From an uncultured Clostridia bacterium (lineage in GTDB: Bacteria > Bacillota > Clostridia > Oscillospirales > Feifaniaceae), in contig CALWCA010000014.1 of assembly GCA_944376235.1 (NCBI GenBank), positions 1 through 49,997 on the forward strand: a stretch of 49,997 nt of DNA. Direction: 5' to 3'. The notes under the pieces were generated by a model. The model was not told the origin of the DNA. It searched no databases and saw only the letters and a list, made by a program, of their open reading frames with translations. Position numbers and translations under genes: made by a program. Below are positions 19,211 through 27,188 of this stretch, piece by piece (position 1 is the stretch's first letter; each line of letters opens with the position of its first letter).

Positions 19211-20318
19211 CGGGCAGGAGAAAAAAAACACCGGCGTGATTTCGGCCTCTGTTTTGCTGCGGCAGACAGAGGCCGTTTGCCGTCGTGCGCCCGACGTGGT
19301 GCTGGGGCTTTCTGGCGGGGTGGACTCCTGTGCGGCGGCGGCGCTGCTGGTGCGGCAGGGATACTCGGTGTGCGGCGCGCTGCTGCGCATCCCGGGGGCA
19401 GACTGTCCCAGAGAGGATGCGCTGGCCGTGGCGCAGGCGACAGACATCCCGCTTTTTGAGCTCGACGTGGGAGAGGCCTTTGAGCGCGTCGTGCTGCGCA
19501 ATTTTGCCAAGGAGTATGCCGCAGCGCGCACGCCAAACCCCTGCATCGTGTGCAATCCCGGCGTCAAGTTTGCGGCGCTGTGCGAGCTGGCCGATGATCT
19601 GGGGGTGCCCTTTGTGGCCAGCGGACACTATGCCGGGTTGCGCAAAAGCGATGCATATACGCAGCTTTTGCGGCATGCAAGCGAAAAAGATCAAAGCTAC
19701 ATGCTTTATCGCCTGCCGCAAGCCATCCTCTCGCGTCTACTGCTGCCGCTGCAGGAGCTTGAGAAGTCCTCCGTGCGCGAGCTGGCACTTGAGTGGGCTC
19801 TCCCCGTGGCGCAAAAACGCGACAGCCAGGACATCTGCTTTGTGCCGCAGGGCGACTATGCGGCGGTGCTCAAGCGGCTTGGCGTGCCCATGGCGCCCGG
19901 AAATTTTGTCGACAAACAGGGGCAGGTGCTGGGGCGGCACAAGGGAATTGCACGCTATACCGTGGGGCAGAGAAAGGGACTTGGCGTATCGGCCGACCGG
20001 CGCCTCTTTGTCACGGCAATCGACGCCCTCACCGGCAACGTCACGCTGCAGGGCAGCGAGGCGCTGCTCTGCCGGCAGATGACCCTCTCTGAGGTGGTAT
20101 GGACGTCGGGGGAAGCGCCCAAGCAGCCGGTACGCGCCACGGTCAAGCTGCGGCTTGGCCCAAGGGAGCATGCGGCCAGGGTGCAGCCTCTCGGGGAGCA
20201 GGAGGCGCTGATAACGTTTGACCAGCCCGTGCGAAGGGGGGCGCCGGGGCAGTCGGCGGTATTTTACGACGGCGACACAGTGGTAGGCGGCGGCGTGATA
20301 GGGCATGCAGCCCCGTAA
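19203..20318 (+). CDS. mnmA: tRNA-specific 2-thiouridylase MnmA
   Basis: A 371-residue ATP-pyrophosphatase that thiolates U34 of tRNA-Lys, -Glu and -Gln with persulfide sulfur. The PP-loop is LGLSGGVDSCAAAAL (about residue 36). The catalytic cysteines are in TPNPCIVCN (about 114) and DSQDICFVP (about 208). The N-lobe is shorter than in E. coli. ATG at 19203 overlaps the end of the scaffold gene by 8 bp with only a weak GAGGG upstream, indicating translational coupling. A longer in-frame start inside the scaffold gene is unlikely. Confidence 0.94.
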   Translation: MPDGQEKKNTGVISASVLLRQTEAVCRRAPDVVLGLSGGVDSCAAAALLVRQGYSVCGALLRIPGADCPREDALAVAQATDIPLFELDVGEAFERVVLRNFAKEYAAARTPNPCIVCNPGVKFAALCELADDLGVPFVASGHYAGLRKSDAYTQLLRHASEKDQSYMLYRLPQAILSRLLLPLQELEKSSVRELALEWALPVAQKRDSQDICFVPQGDYAAVLKRLGVPMAPGNFVDKQGQVLGRHKGIARYTVGQRKGLGVSADRRLFVTAIDALTGNVTLQGSEALLCRQMTLSEVVWTSGEAPKQPVRATVKLRLGPREHAARVQPLGEQEALITFDQPVRRGAPGQSAVFYDGDTVVGGGVIGHAAP

Positions 20319-20334
20319 AAAAGTAAAAATAGGG

Positions 20335-20372
20335 AAAAAGCAGGCGAAAACAACAGTTTTCGCCTGCTTTTT
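20335..20372. terminator. Bidirectional terminator between mnmA and the 76-residue gene
   Basis: Seventeen-base perfect arms (20335-20351 and 20356-20372) around AACA, A-rich on the left and ending in TTTTT on the right. It serves the convergent genes on both strands. Confidence 0.93.
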
Positions 20373-20385
20373 CAAGCGTCAGGAC

Positions 20386-20616
20386 TTATTCGACAATGTC
20401 GGTCTCGCCGGGGAACTGATAGGCTGCGTCGGAAATTTCGGGAAAGCGCTTGGGCTCGCCGACATGGGCCGGCCCGTGGGGATCCATATAGTTATATCCC
20501 GGCCGGCGCACATCCTCGTATTCGGGGAGCACGATGCCGGCATCCACGACGTCCTGCGACTTGACGTGAACAGACTCGCCGTTTGGAAGGTTTTTCCGAA
20601 GATATGGCGTTTTCAT
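20386..20616 (-). CDS. Hypothetical protein, 76 residues
   Basis: I do not recognise this gene. It begins MKTPYLRKNLPNGESVHVKS behind AAAGGAG at usable spacing and ends GETDIVE next to a shared terminator, so it looks like a real monocistronic gene. The product is soluble and rich in Pro, Gly, Tyr and Asp, with runs such as YEDVRRPGYNYMDPHGP. It has no cysteines, no membrane segment and no signal peptide. Its composition suggests a small, partly disordered cytoplasmic protein. Confidence 0.65.
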   Translation of the reverse strand: MKTPYLRKNLPNGESVHVKSQDVVDAGIVLPEYEDVRRPGYNYMDPHGPAHVGEPKRFPEISDAAYQFPGETDIVE

Positions 20617-20683
20617 GCGATACTCACTCCTTTCGCAAGGTCATTATGCGCAGTTTTTTTCAAAGTACCACCGGAAAAAACAA

Positions 20684-20705
20684 GGCGGGCTCAAATGAGT
20701 CCGCC
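20684..20705 (-). terminator. Terminator after proC
   Basis: Nine-base arms (one mismatch on the minus strand) around a 4-nt loop, followed on the minus strand by TTGTTTTTTCC. It is correctly oriented for the leftward proC transcript. Confidence 0.7.
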
Positions 20706-20746
20706 AATTGCGGAAAAAACGACAAAATTCCCATGTGAGGGGTTTT

Positions 20747-20775
20747 TTGGAAAATATACGCGAATATGCTATAAT
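20747..20775 (+). promoter_or_regulatory. Extended -10 promoter pointing antisense into proC
   Basis: Plus strand: -35 TTGGAA (20747-20752), 17-bp spacer ending TGC, -10 TATAAT (20770-20775). No plus-strand gene follows, and the predicted start lies only a few bases before the 3' end of the minus-strand proC. Confidence 0.6.
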
Positions 20776-20795
20776 GATGTCGAAAAAGGGGAGCC

Positions 20796-21578
20796 CTACC
20801 GGTTGGTTCCCTCGATTTCACGGATGGCTTCGATGAGCGCGCTGCGCAGCCCCTTTTCTTCAAGCTTGGCAACGCCACGGATGGTGGTACCGCCCGGTGA
20901 GCAGACGTTGTCCTTGAGCTGGCCGGGGTGAAGTCCGGTGCAAAGGGCCATTTTTCCGGCGCCCAGCACGGTCTGCGCCACCAGGCGGTAAGCGTCGGCA
21001 CGGGGGACGCCGTGATAGACGGCGGCGTCGGCCAGAGCCTCGATGACCATGTACACGAAGGCCGGCCCGCAGCCGGTTACAGTGCCGGCCGAGCTCATGA
21101 GCTTTGTCTCAAGCTCCTCCACGCTGCCGATGGCCTCAAAGAGGGCGCGCACGGCGGCATGTTCCTGCTGCGTGAGCGTGTGCTTTTTTTCGAAGATGCA
21201 CATGCCCTCGCCGACCTGCATGGGGGTGTTGGGCATGACCGAGAGATGGCGGGCCGAGGCCGGCAAAACGGCATCGAGCTGCTCAAAGCGCCAGCCCAGG
21301 GCGATGCACAAAACGGCCTTGCCCTCCAGCAGGCTTCCGAGCTCGCCGACCACTTGCTCGATAACGTTGGGCTTGACGGCCAGCACCACGAGATCAGCCT
21401 TTGCCGCCTGCCCGAGCTCTTCCAGACAGTGGACGCCGAAGTCCTGCTCGAGCGTTTGGGCCTTCTGAGGATTGGGGTCGTAAGCAGATACCTGCTCCCC
21501 CCTGAGGGCGCCGGCTTCCAGCAGCCCTCTGGCAATGGCATAGGCCATGTTGCCCATGCCGACAAAGGAAAGGGTCAT
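20796..21578 (-). CDS. proC: Pyrroline-5-carboxylate reductase
   Basis: A 260-residue NAD(P)H-dependent enzyme that makes the last step to proline. The Rossmann start MTLSFVGMGNMAYAIARGLL is typical. Family motifs are VKPNVIEQVVGEL, MPNTPMQVGEGM and the C-terminal substrate region SSAGTVTGCGPAFVYMVIEALADA. SPGGTTIRGVAKLEEKGLR completes the family signature. AAGGAGG precedes the ATG. It has its own promoter and a downstream terminator. Confidence 0.96.
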   Translation of the reverse strand: MTLSFVGMGNMAYAIARGLLEAGALRGEQVSAYDPNPQKAQTLEQDFGVHCLEELGQAAKADLVVLAVKPNVIEQVVGELGSLLEGKAVLCIALGWRFEQLDAVLPASARHLSVMPNTPMQVGEGMCIFEKKHTLTQQEHAAVRALFEAIGSVEELETKLMSSAGTVTGCGPAFVYMVIEALADAAVYHGVPRADAYRLVAQTVLGAGKMALCTGLHPGQLKDNVCSPGGTTIRGVAKLEEKGLRSALIEAIREIEGTNR

Positions 21579-21647
21579 GGTAAAACCTCCTTGTTTTTTT
21601 ATTTTGGAGTATTTTTTTTGGAGAAGAACTGGAAGATGGATAAAATC

Positions 21648-21676
21648 AGTATAGCACAGAGAAAATGCCGGTGCAA
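21648..21676 (-). promoter_or_regulatory. Promoter of proC
   Basis: Minus strand: -35 TTGCAC (21671-21676), 17-bp spacer with TGC before the -10, -10 TATACT (21648-21653), 70 bp before the start codon. Confidence 0.8.
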
Positions 21677-21870
21677 TCCGGCAGGGGCGCTGTCCGGGCT
21701 GCGGGGCGGCGAGGAAAGCCCGGCGGGGAAATTCACCGTATTTTTTGGGGAAACTGGGCAGCTGTGCCGGGAAACAGTCAGGCCCTTTTGGGAAGCCGGT
21801 TTAAAGGCGGGGCCGAAAAAGGCTGCTGCAAACCACCTGAAGCCGGGGCCTTTGTGAGGAGGGACAGCAA

Positions 21871-23088
21871 ATGGCGAAAAAGATTTTGATATTGCTGCTG
21901 GCAGCCGCCGTGATGGCTTCTTTTGCCGCCTGCCACAGCACGCAGAGCGCCGGAAGGGAAAAAGAGGGAAACGCAAATGAGAACTGGAAAATCGGCATCA
22001 TCACCGGCCCTGCTTCGCTGCAGGAGGAGGCGTTTCGGGCTGCCGAGCAGCTCAAGGCAAAATACGGAGAGCATCGCATCGTCACCGCGACTTACCCCGA
22101 TGCGTTTTATGTCGACGCAGAGACCGTCGCCGCCTGCATGGCCGACATGGCCGCCGACAAGGATGTGGAAGCCATCGTGTTTGTGCCGGCCATCCCCGGC
22201 GCCGCCTCTGCCATCGACGAGGTGCGCAAGACGCGCCCCGACATGCTTTTTGTCTGCGGCACGCCGGGGGAAGACCCTTGCGTGATTTGTGCCAGCGCCG
22301 ATATCGTGCTGGATGCCGACGAGGCTGCCATGAGCGAAGCCGTCGCCAGGCAGGCTGCCGATCTGGGGGCGGGCACCTTTGTCTATTATTCTTTTCCCCG
22401 CCACGGGAGCTATGCCCCGTTGTCTGCCCGCCATGACGTGATCGAGCAGACCTGTGAGGAACATGATGTGGAGTTTGTCGACGCCGTAATGCCCGATCCT
22501 CTTGGCGACGAGGGCGCGCAGGGGGCGCAAAGGTTTCTCCTTGACGACATTCCCCGCATGGTGGAGCTCTACGGCAGGGACACTGCCTTTTTCTGCACCG
22601 ACTGCGGCATGCAGGAGCTTTTGATTGCATGCGTGCTCGAGCTGGGCGCCATTTGCCCGCAGTCTTTCTGCCCTTCTCCCTACAGCGCCTATCTCGCGGC
22701 GCTGGGCATTGACGTGACCAGCCGGGAAGGGGAGGCTGAGGGCATGCTCCGTCAAATCGAGCAAAAGGTCATCGAGGCCGGGAATGCCGGGCGCATGTCC
22801 TGCTGGACCAGGCCGGTCGAGGCGTTTGAGCTTGAGATTGGCGTGCGCTATGCCGAAAAATGGATCACAGGCGAGACCGACGGCCGCGTGGATGCGGCGG
22901 CGCTTGCTTCGGTGGTGCAGGAGATTGCCGGAGAAGGGCAGGGCGCGGGCATCCGCAGCAGCGCCGCCACGGGGCAGGACGAAGCCGAAACGGGGGTTGA
23001 CAACTGCTTTTTGCTGCTGTGCGGACATCGCACCTTCGGGGAGGCCGACGCGGCGCAGCATGAGCCTGGACAAGCTCCAGGCTCATGA
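21871..23088 (+). CDS. DUF3798 family lipoprotein (periplasmic-binding fold)
   Basis: A 405-residue surface lipoprotein. The signal MAKKILILLLAAAVMASFAAC ends in the lipobox FAAC. The mature part follows the DUF3798 pattern with two binding-protein lobes: WKIGIITGPASLQEEAFRAAE, DVEAIVFVPAIPGAASAIDEV and FVYYSFPRHGSYAPLSARHD. Ligand and partners are not known for the family. The last ~16 residues (after GHRTF) look non-homologous and read into an inverted repeat at 23058-23086 that overlaps the stop, suggesting loss of the ancestral stop. GAGGAGGG precedes the ATG. Confidence 0.85.
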   Translation: MAKKILILLLAAAVMASFAACHSTQSAGREKEGNANENWKIGIITGPASLQEEAFRAAEQLKAKYGEHRIVTATYPDAFYVDAETVAACMADMAADKDVEAIVFVPAIPGAASAIDEVRKTRPDMLFVCGTPGEDPCVICASADIVLDADEAAMSEAVARQAADLGAGTFVYYSFPRHGSYAPLSARHDVIEQTCEEHDVEFVDAVMPDPLGDEGAQGAQRFLLDDIPRMVELYGRDTAFFCTDCGMQELLIACVLELGAICPQSFCPSPYSAYLAALGIDVTSREGEAEGMLRQIEQKVIEAGNAGRMSCWTRPVEAFELEIGVRYAEKWITGETDGRVDAAALASVVQEIAGEGQGAGIRSSAATGQDEAETGVDNCFLLLCGHRTFGEADAAQHEPGQAPGS

Positions 23089-23192
23089 GCGGGGAAGTGC
23101 TTTGTACCGGCCCTTCAAAAAGGAAAAAAGAGGGCCAAATACACCCTGCTTTGCGCCCGGGCGGGCAGCTAAAGAAAGAAAATAAAGGCAGC

Positions 23193-23227
23193 AAAAGGGG
23201 TGAGCAGCTTCGCTGCTCACCCCTTTT
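23193..23227. terminator. Bidirectional terminator
   Basis: Perfect 16-base arms (23193-23208 / 23212-23227) around TTC, beginning AAAA and ending TTTT. It serves the DUF3798 gene on the plus strand and the 23270-23788 gene on the minus strand. Confidence 0.93.
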
Positions 23228-23269
23228 GCATGAAAACGTTTTTTGTTTTTGCCGGTTCTTTGCCGCAGC

Positions 23270-23788
23270 TTATTGATTGGCCAAATCGGGAGGCTCGGGA
23301 GAGGTCTTTGGCTCAAAAGGGGAAGCGGACGCCTCCTGTCCGGCGGCGCTCTGCGGCTTTTCTCTGGTGGACACCGCAAGGGCCGAGACAAAGGGCACGC
23401 AGGGGACGAACATCAGGCCCTCCATACGGTAGAGCTCGGCCGAGAGCAGGTACATGAAATGGCCAAAGCCGGTGCCGGGCAGGATGCGGTTGCGCCCAAA
23501 GGCCGCCCAGAAGACAAGGACCATGAGCACCCCGCCTGCGGCAGCCAGAAGAATGCGCAGCCAGCCCGGCAGGCAGACCTCCCCCTTGGACAGCAGCAGG
23601 GGCAGCGCAATGCCGCTCAGCGCGCACAAAGGCCATGCGACGCAGTGGGCATAGGTGACGGGGAGGATGTTCCAGGTCGATTCAAAGTGATAGCGCAGCC
23701 TCACGATGGCCAGCATGTAGGCGACAGAGAGCACAAAAACAATCAGACAAACAAGGGAGGCCGTTTTGAAAACACGGTTCTTTTTCAT
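23270..23788 (-). CDS. Four-helix membrane protein, paralogue of the 26664-27188 product
   Basis: A 172-residue protein of unknown function. Hydrophobic segments lie near residues 8-28, 48-66, 76-96 and 123-140, followed by a soluble Ser/Pro/Glu-rich C-terminus. The block AWPLC-x-LSG-xx-LP-x-LL-x-K followed by LPG-x-LR recurs in the product of 26664-27188 at the same position, so the two are paralogues. The start MKKNRVF lacks a strong Shine-Dalgarno (GAGGTGTC). It has its own promoter and is divergent from the BlaI repressor gene. Confidence 0.75.
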   Translation of the reverse strand: MKKNRVFKTASLVCLIVFVLSVAYMLAIVRLRYHFESTWNILPVTYAHCVAWPLCALSGIALPLLLSKGEVCLPGWLRILLAAAGGVLMVLVFWAAFGRNRILPGTGFGHFMYLLSAELYRMEGLMFVPCVPFVSALAVSTREKPQSAAGQEASASPFEPKTSPEPPDLANQ

Positions 23789-23861
23789 AAAGACACCTCA
23801 CACGACAAAAAGGGCGGCGTTCAAAACAGAGCATAAGGGCCGTGCCTGAAAGAGTATCTGT

Positions 23862-23891
23862 ATCATACATCAAAAAGAAGCGAATTATCAA
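23862..23891 (-). promoter_or_regulatory. Promoter of the 23270-23788 membrane protein gene
   Basis: Minus strand: -35 TTGATA (23886-23891), 18-bp spacer, -10 TATGAT (23862-23867). The rest of the 23789-24126 gap is AT-rich (A-tracts near 23880-24010) plus the BlaI operator-promoter, with no gene. Confidence 0.65.
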
Positions 23892-24065
23892 AGAAATAAA
23901 ACGAAAAAAAGTAAAAACATTCTTGAAAAATGGACAAATCCCCCAAGGCTTTAAAACAAAACTTGGCCCGCAGAAAAGAATCAAAAGAAAACCCCAAAAT
24001 TCGACAAAAAGAGAAAAAGGAAGCAAGCTGCCGCGCGCCGGCCCCGCCCGAAGGGGAGGTCCCTC

Positions 24066-24116
24066 TTGACAAAAATATTCTACAGTTGTAGAATATACAC
24101 ATACTACAACTGTAGA
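24066..24116 (+). promoter_or_regulatory. BlaI-type promoter-operator, CTACA-N2-TGTAG class
   Basis: -35 TTGACA (24066-24071), 17-bp spacer, -10 TAGAAT (24089-24094). Operator 1 is a 22-nt palindrome (24075-24096, arms ATATTCTACA) that covers the spacer and the -10. Operator 2 has core CTACA-AC-TGTAG (24104-24115), centred 24 bp downstream. This matches the TACA-N2-TGTA dyads bound by BlaI/MecI dimers and implies autorepression of the pair. Confidence 0.9.
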
Positions 24117-24126
24117 GGATGATGAC

Positions 24127-24507
24127 ATGAGCGGACAAACAATAGAGAGGCTGCCCGATGCGGAGCTCGAGGTCATGCAGGCAATCTGGGACTGCGAGCC
24201 GCCCGTCTCGCGGGCGGATATCGAGCCACTGCTGCAGCGCAGGCACCCCATGGCGACCACGACGCTGCTGACGCTGCTGGGACGTCTGACCCAAAAGGGG
24301 GTACTGCAGGCCCAAAAGCGGGGCAAGAGCAAGGTGTATACGCCGGCCTTTTCGCGCGGGCAGTATGTGGCCTCGCAGGGCAGCCGCTTTCTGAGCAAGC
24401 TGTGCCGGGGGGATGTGCGGCTGTTTGCCACGGCGCTGTGCGAGGGCGGGCTGAGCCGTGAAGAGGTGGAGGAGCTGCGCCGCCTGCTGGAGGAAGACGG
24501 TCTATGA
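24127..24507 (+). CDS. BlaI/MecI-family transcriptional repressor
   Basis: A 126-residue winged-helix repressor. LPDAELEVMQAIWDCEPPVSRADI is the family N-terminus. The recognition helix region is TTTLLTLLGRLTQKGVLQAQKRGKSKVYTP in order, and the C-terminal dimerisation helix ends EEVEELRRLLEEDGL. In BlaI systems the cognate M56 protein senses a signal and triggers repressor cleavage. Its stop overlaps the start of the downstream M56 gene (ATGA). Ribosome site weak (AGAGGATG). Confidence 0.93.
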   Translation: MSGQTIERLPDAELEVMQAIWDCEPPVSRADIEPLLQRRHPMATTTLLTLLGRLTQKGVLQAQKRGKSKVYTPAFSRGQYVASQGSRFLSKLCRGDVRLFATALCEGGLSREEVEELRRLLEEDGL

Positions 24508-26411
24508 GTTTTGGACTTCGGTTTGTCATGGCGCTGATTTTGGGGGCGCTTACGGCGGATATGTTCTCCCTCCGGGGCAGGGAGGAGGACAAGCTGCGCA
24601 TTGAAAGCCTAAAGCCCGGGCGGCAGGTCTGCCTCATTGAGCCGATGCTGCTGCCGGCGGCGCTGGCGATGGGAATGGCCTTCTTTTTGCTGTGGGGCGG
24701 GGTGCAGGCGTTGGGCCGCTTTGCGGCAAATCTGTGGCTGCTGTTTTTTCAGATTGGGGTGTATTACGCCCTGCTGCTGCTCGTGCTGGCCCCGTTGCGC
24801 AGGGCGGTGAGCGCCAGGGCCTGCGCGGCGCTGTGGCTGGTGCCGGGGCTGCTGTATTTTCTGGTGTGGATTGTGATGGACGACGACAGCAGGCCGCTTG
24901 CGGTGCTCACGCTGCCCAAGGACCTGTTTGAGCCGATGTTTGCGGTGTGGCTTTTGGGCTTTTTGGGCCTTTTGGTGTGGCAGATGGTCTCCCATTTGCA
25001 GTTTCGCCGGCTGTTGCTGAGGGATGCCGTCCCGGAGCGGGATGCGGCGCTGCTGGAGCAGTGGCATGCAGAGCTGCGGCGCCACGGCGTCCGGCGCGAC
25101 ATCCCGGTGGTGGTCTCGCGGCAGGTGAGCACGCCGCTCACGGTGGGCTGCTTTTTGCGCACCATGCGGCTGGTGCTGCCGGGCCGGCACTACAGTAGGG
25201 AGGAGCTGGAGCTGATTTTCTGCCACGAGCTGCGCCACATCGTGCGGCGCGACACCCGTACCAAGCTCTTTTTGGGCTTTTGCACGGCGCTGTGCTGGTT
25301 CAATCCCCTGTGCTGGATCGCCAGGCGCAGGGCGTCGGACGATTTGGAGCTGAGCTGTGACGAAGCCGTGCTGGAGGATGCCGACGAGGCAACCCGCCGC
25401 CGCTATGCCGAGCTCTTGCTGCAGCACGGCGCAAGCGGACGCGGCTGCACGACCTGCCTGTCGGGCGCTGCCCAAACGCTGCGCTACCGGCTTTCCCACG
25501 TCATGAAGCCGGCAAAACGCCTGTCGGGCGGGCTGCTGGTGGGAGCCGCCGCCTTTGCCCTCACCGCAACGGCGGGTACACTGTCGCTGGCCGACGCCGC
25601 AGGGCCGGCGCGGGAACTGCTGTTTGAAGGGCAGGCGCGGACGGCTTGCGTTCAGCGCGTGTTTGTCTCGGGCTGGCGGGAGGACATGCGCCTTTCCCGC
25701 GAGGTGTTCGGCTTTGACGAGGCCGCCCTGACCGAGTTTTTGGGTTCGCTGCGCATCCGGGAAATCTATGCCGGGGCGCAGGGCCGTGAGCTGCCCTTTG
25801 GTACGCGCTGTCTTGACATCGACTATGAAATCCCCGGGCAGGAGGGCCTGATCCGCCTTACGCTCAGCGACGGGCTGCTGACGGCAGACCTGCCGGACGA
25901 CGGCAGGGGAGAGATTGCCTGTCTCGTGGAGGAGCAGATTGACTGGCAGGCCCTTGACGCGATGCTCGACTTTGAGGCGCCCGACCCCGACCCCGATCCC
26001 CGGACGCCCGTGCTGGACCTGTGGTTTTCGGGCTGTGAAACGGCGAATCAGGAGCATCTGTCGGCCCAAAGCCGCACCCTGTTTGTCAGGGATGCCGAGG
26101 GCATCCGCGTGCCGGAGCAGGAGGACTTTGGGGTGGGCGGTGTCTTCGGGCTGGCGGTTACGCAGGTGCGCCTTGAGTTTGAGCCTGAGCCAAGGGATTA
26201 CACGGTGACGGTGGAAAACTGGGACAGAAGCCTCAGCTACACGGTGCAGGGCTCGGAGCTTGAGGACGGCGTGCTGCCTCTGGCGCCCTACAGTGCGCAC
26301 TACACCGTGCGCGGCGGGTTTGACAGCTTCCGGCAGACCTATTATCAAATGGAGTTTTTCTTTGATGTGGGGCTCTCTGGGGAGGAGGCCGTGTGGGGCG
26401 CCGCCTCGTAA
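24504..26411 (+). CDS. BlaR1/MecR1-like M56 membrane metallopeptidase
   Basis: A 635-residue sensor-protease partner of the preceding BlaI-type repressor. Several membrane helices cover about residues 1-160. The zinc motif is CHELRHIVRRDT (HExxH form HELRH, near residue 241), followed by CWFNPLCWIARR and the second Glu-bearing helix DDLELSCDEAVL. A further helix near 345-370 leads to a long extracellular C-terminal region. That region is not a penicillin-binding sensor domain like that of BlaR1 but a repeat-poor mixed alpha/beta part with the linker APDPDPDPRTP. The signal is therefore probably not a beta-lactam. Confidence 0.9.
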   Translation: MSFGLRFVMALILGALTADMFSLRGREEDKLRIESLKPGRQVCLIEPMLLPAALAMGMAFFLLWGGVQALGRFAANLWLLFFQIGVYYALLLLVLAPLRRAVSARACAALWLVPGLLYFLVWIVMDDDSRPLAVLTLPKDLFEPMFAVWLLGFLGLLVWQMVSHLQFRRLLLRDAVPERDAALLEQWHAELRRHGVRRDIPVVVSRQVSTPLTVGCFLRTMRLVLPGRHYSREELELIFCHELRHIVRRDTRTKLFLGFCTALCWFNPLCWIARRRASDDLELSCDEAVLEDADEATRRRYAELLLQHGASGRGCTTCLSGAAQTLRYRLSHVMKPAKRLSGGLLVGAAAFALTATAGTLSLADAAGPARELLFEGQARTACVQRVFVSGWREDMRLSREVFGFDEAALTEFLGSLRIREIYAGAQGRELPFGTRCLDIDYEIPGQEGLIRLTLSDGLLTADLPDDGRGEIACLVEEQIDWQALDAMLDFEAPDPDPDPRTPVLDLWFSGCETANQEHLSAQSRTLFVRDAEGIRVPEQEDFGVGGVFGLAVTQVRLEFEPEPRDYTVTVENWDRSLSYTVQGSELEDGVLPLAPYSAHYTVRGGFDSFRQTYYQMEFFFDVGLSGEEAVWGAAS

Positions 26412-26593
26412 AAGGGAAAAACCCTTTTTTGAAAAAGGCCCGTTGCCGGCGCCCGCAAATCCCCTGCAGGCGGCATGCCGGGCGGGCAAAAGGCACGAAA
26501 TGGGCGCCGGGCGGCGCATTGCGTCATATGATAGGAAAGAGGGCGGAAGGCGCAGAGGGAAAAAGCGGCGATATCTGCGGCTAAAAAGAAAAA

Positions 26594-26626
26594 GCCCCCG
26601 CCCGTTTGTTTTCAAGGGGCGGGGGC
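26594..26626 (-). terminator. Terminator of the 26664-27188 gene
   Basis: GCCCCCGCCC (26594-26603) pairs with 26617-26626 around a 13-nt loop. The minus strand continues TTTTTCTTTTTAG, a strong U-tract. Confidence 0.9.
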
Positions 26627-26663
26627 TGCGTCGGCAGGAGAAAGGCGCAGGCGTTTTTACGCC

Positions 26664-27188
26664 TTACAGGGCGGAGCCGGCAGATCCGTCGGAAGCCGGA
26701 AGGGAGGCGCCGCCTCCCGGAAGGCCTGCGTCGCCGTCTGCTGCGGGGCCCTGCGGGGCTTTGGAGGGGCTTTTCTGCCGGCTTGTGCCGACAAAGGCCA
26801 GGCAGAGCAGCACGCAGGGCGGGAAGAGCAGGGCCGGTGTGTCGGCCAGCAGGGTGGCATACACCGAGAAAAAGAAGGTGGAGCTTCCCATGGTCGGAAC
26901 CCAGTAGGCCAGAAGGAAAAAGAGCAGCGCGGCGGCGCCCGCAACGCCTAAGGCGGTGCGCAGCGAGCCGGGCAGCACGATTTGCTGCTTGAGCAGCAGT
27001 ATGGGCAGCAGCGTCCCGCTCAGGTAGCAGAGCGGCCAGGCAAGGGCGCTGCACAGGTAGCGCGGCCAGGGGAAATAGATGTCGACAAAAAAGTCCCCCC
27101 ACAGTGTGACGACCAGGACATAGGCCAGCGAAATCAGGAAAACGCCGGCGCAAAGGGCGGGTAGGCTGCTTTTTTTGGAAGAGTTCAT
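26664..27188 (-). CDS. Four-helix membrane protein, paralogue of the 23270-23788 product
   Basis: A 174-residue protein of unknown function starting MNSSKKSSLPALCAGVFLIS behind AGGAGG. It has four hydrophobic segments with the same spacing as the 23270-23788 product and shares the block ALAWPLCYLSGTLLPILLLK followed by LPGSLRTAL. The C-terminus is a soluble Gly/Ala/Pro tail. The two paralogues bracket the BlaI/M56 pair, one on each side. The promoter lies about 320 bp upstream, giving an unusually long GC-rich leader. Confidence 0.75.
   Translation of the reverse strand: MNSSKKSSLPALCAGVFLISLAYVLVVTLWGDFFVDIYFPWPRYLCSALAWPLCYLSGTLLPILLLKQQIVLPGSLRTALGVAGAAALLFFLLAYWVPTMGSSTFFFSVYATLLADTPALLFPPCVLLCLAFVGTSRQKSPSKAPQGPAADGDAGLPGGGASLPASDGSAGSAL

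Noticed and set aside
24609-26615. 668-codon minus-strand ORF opposite the first M56 gene
   Set aside because: The plus strand encodes the M56 motifs HELRH and CDEAV in a frame overlapping the BlaI stop; the opposite frame has no ribosome site and a Gln/Arg/His-rich shadow composition.
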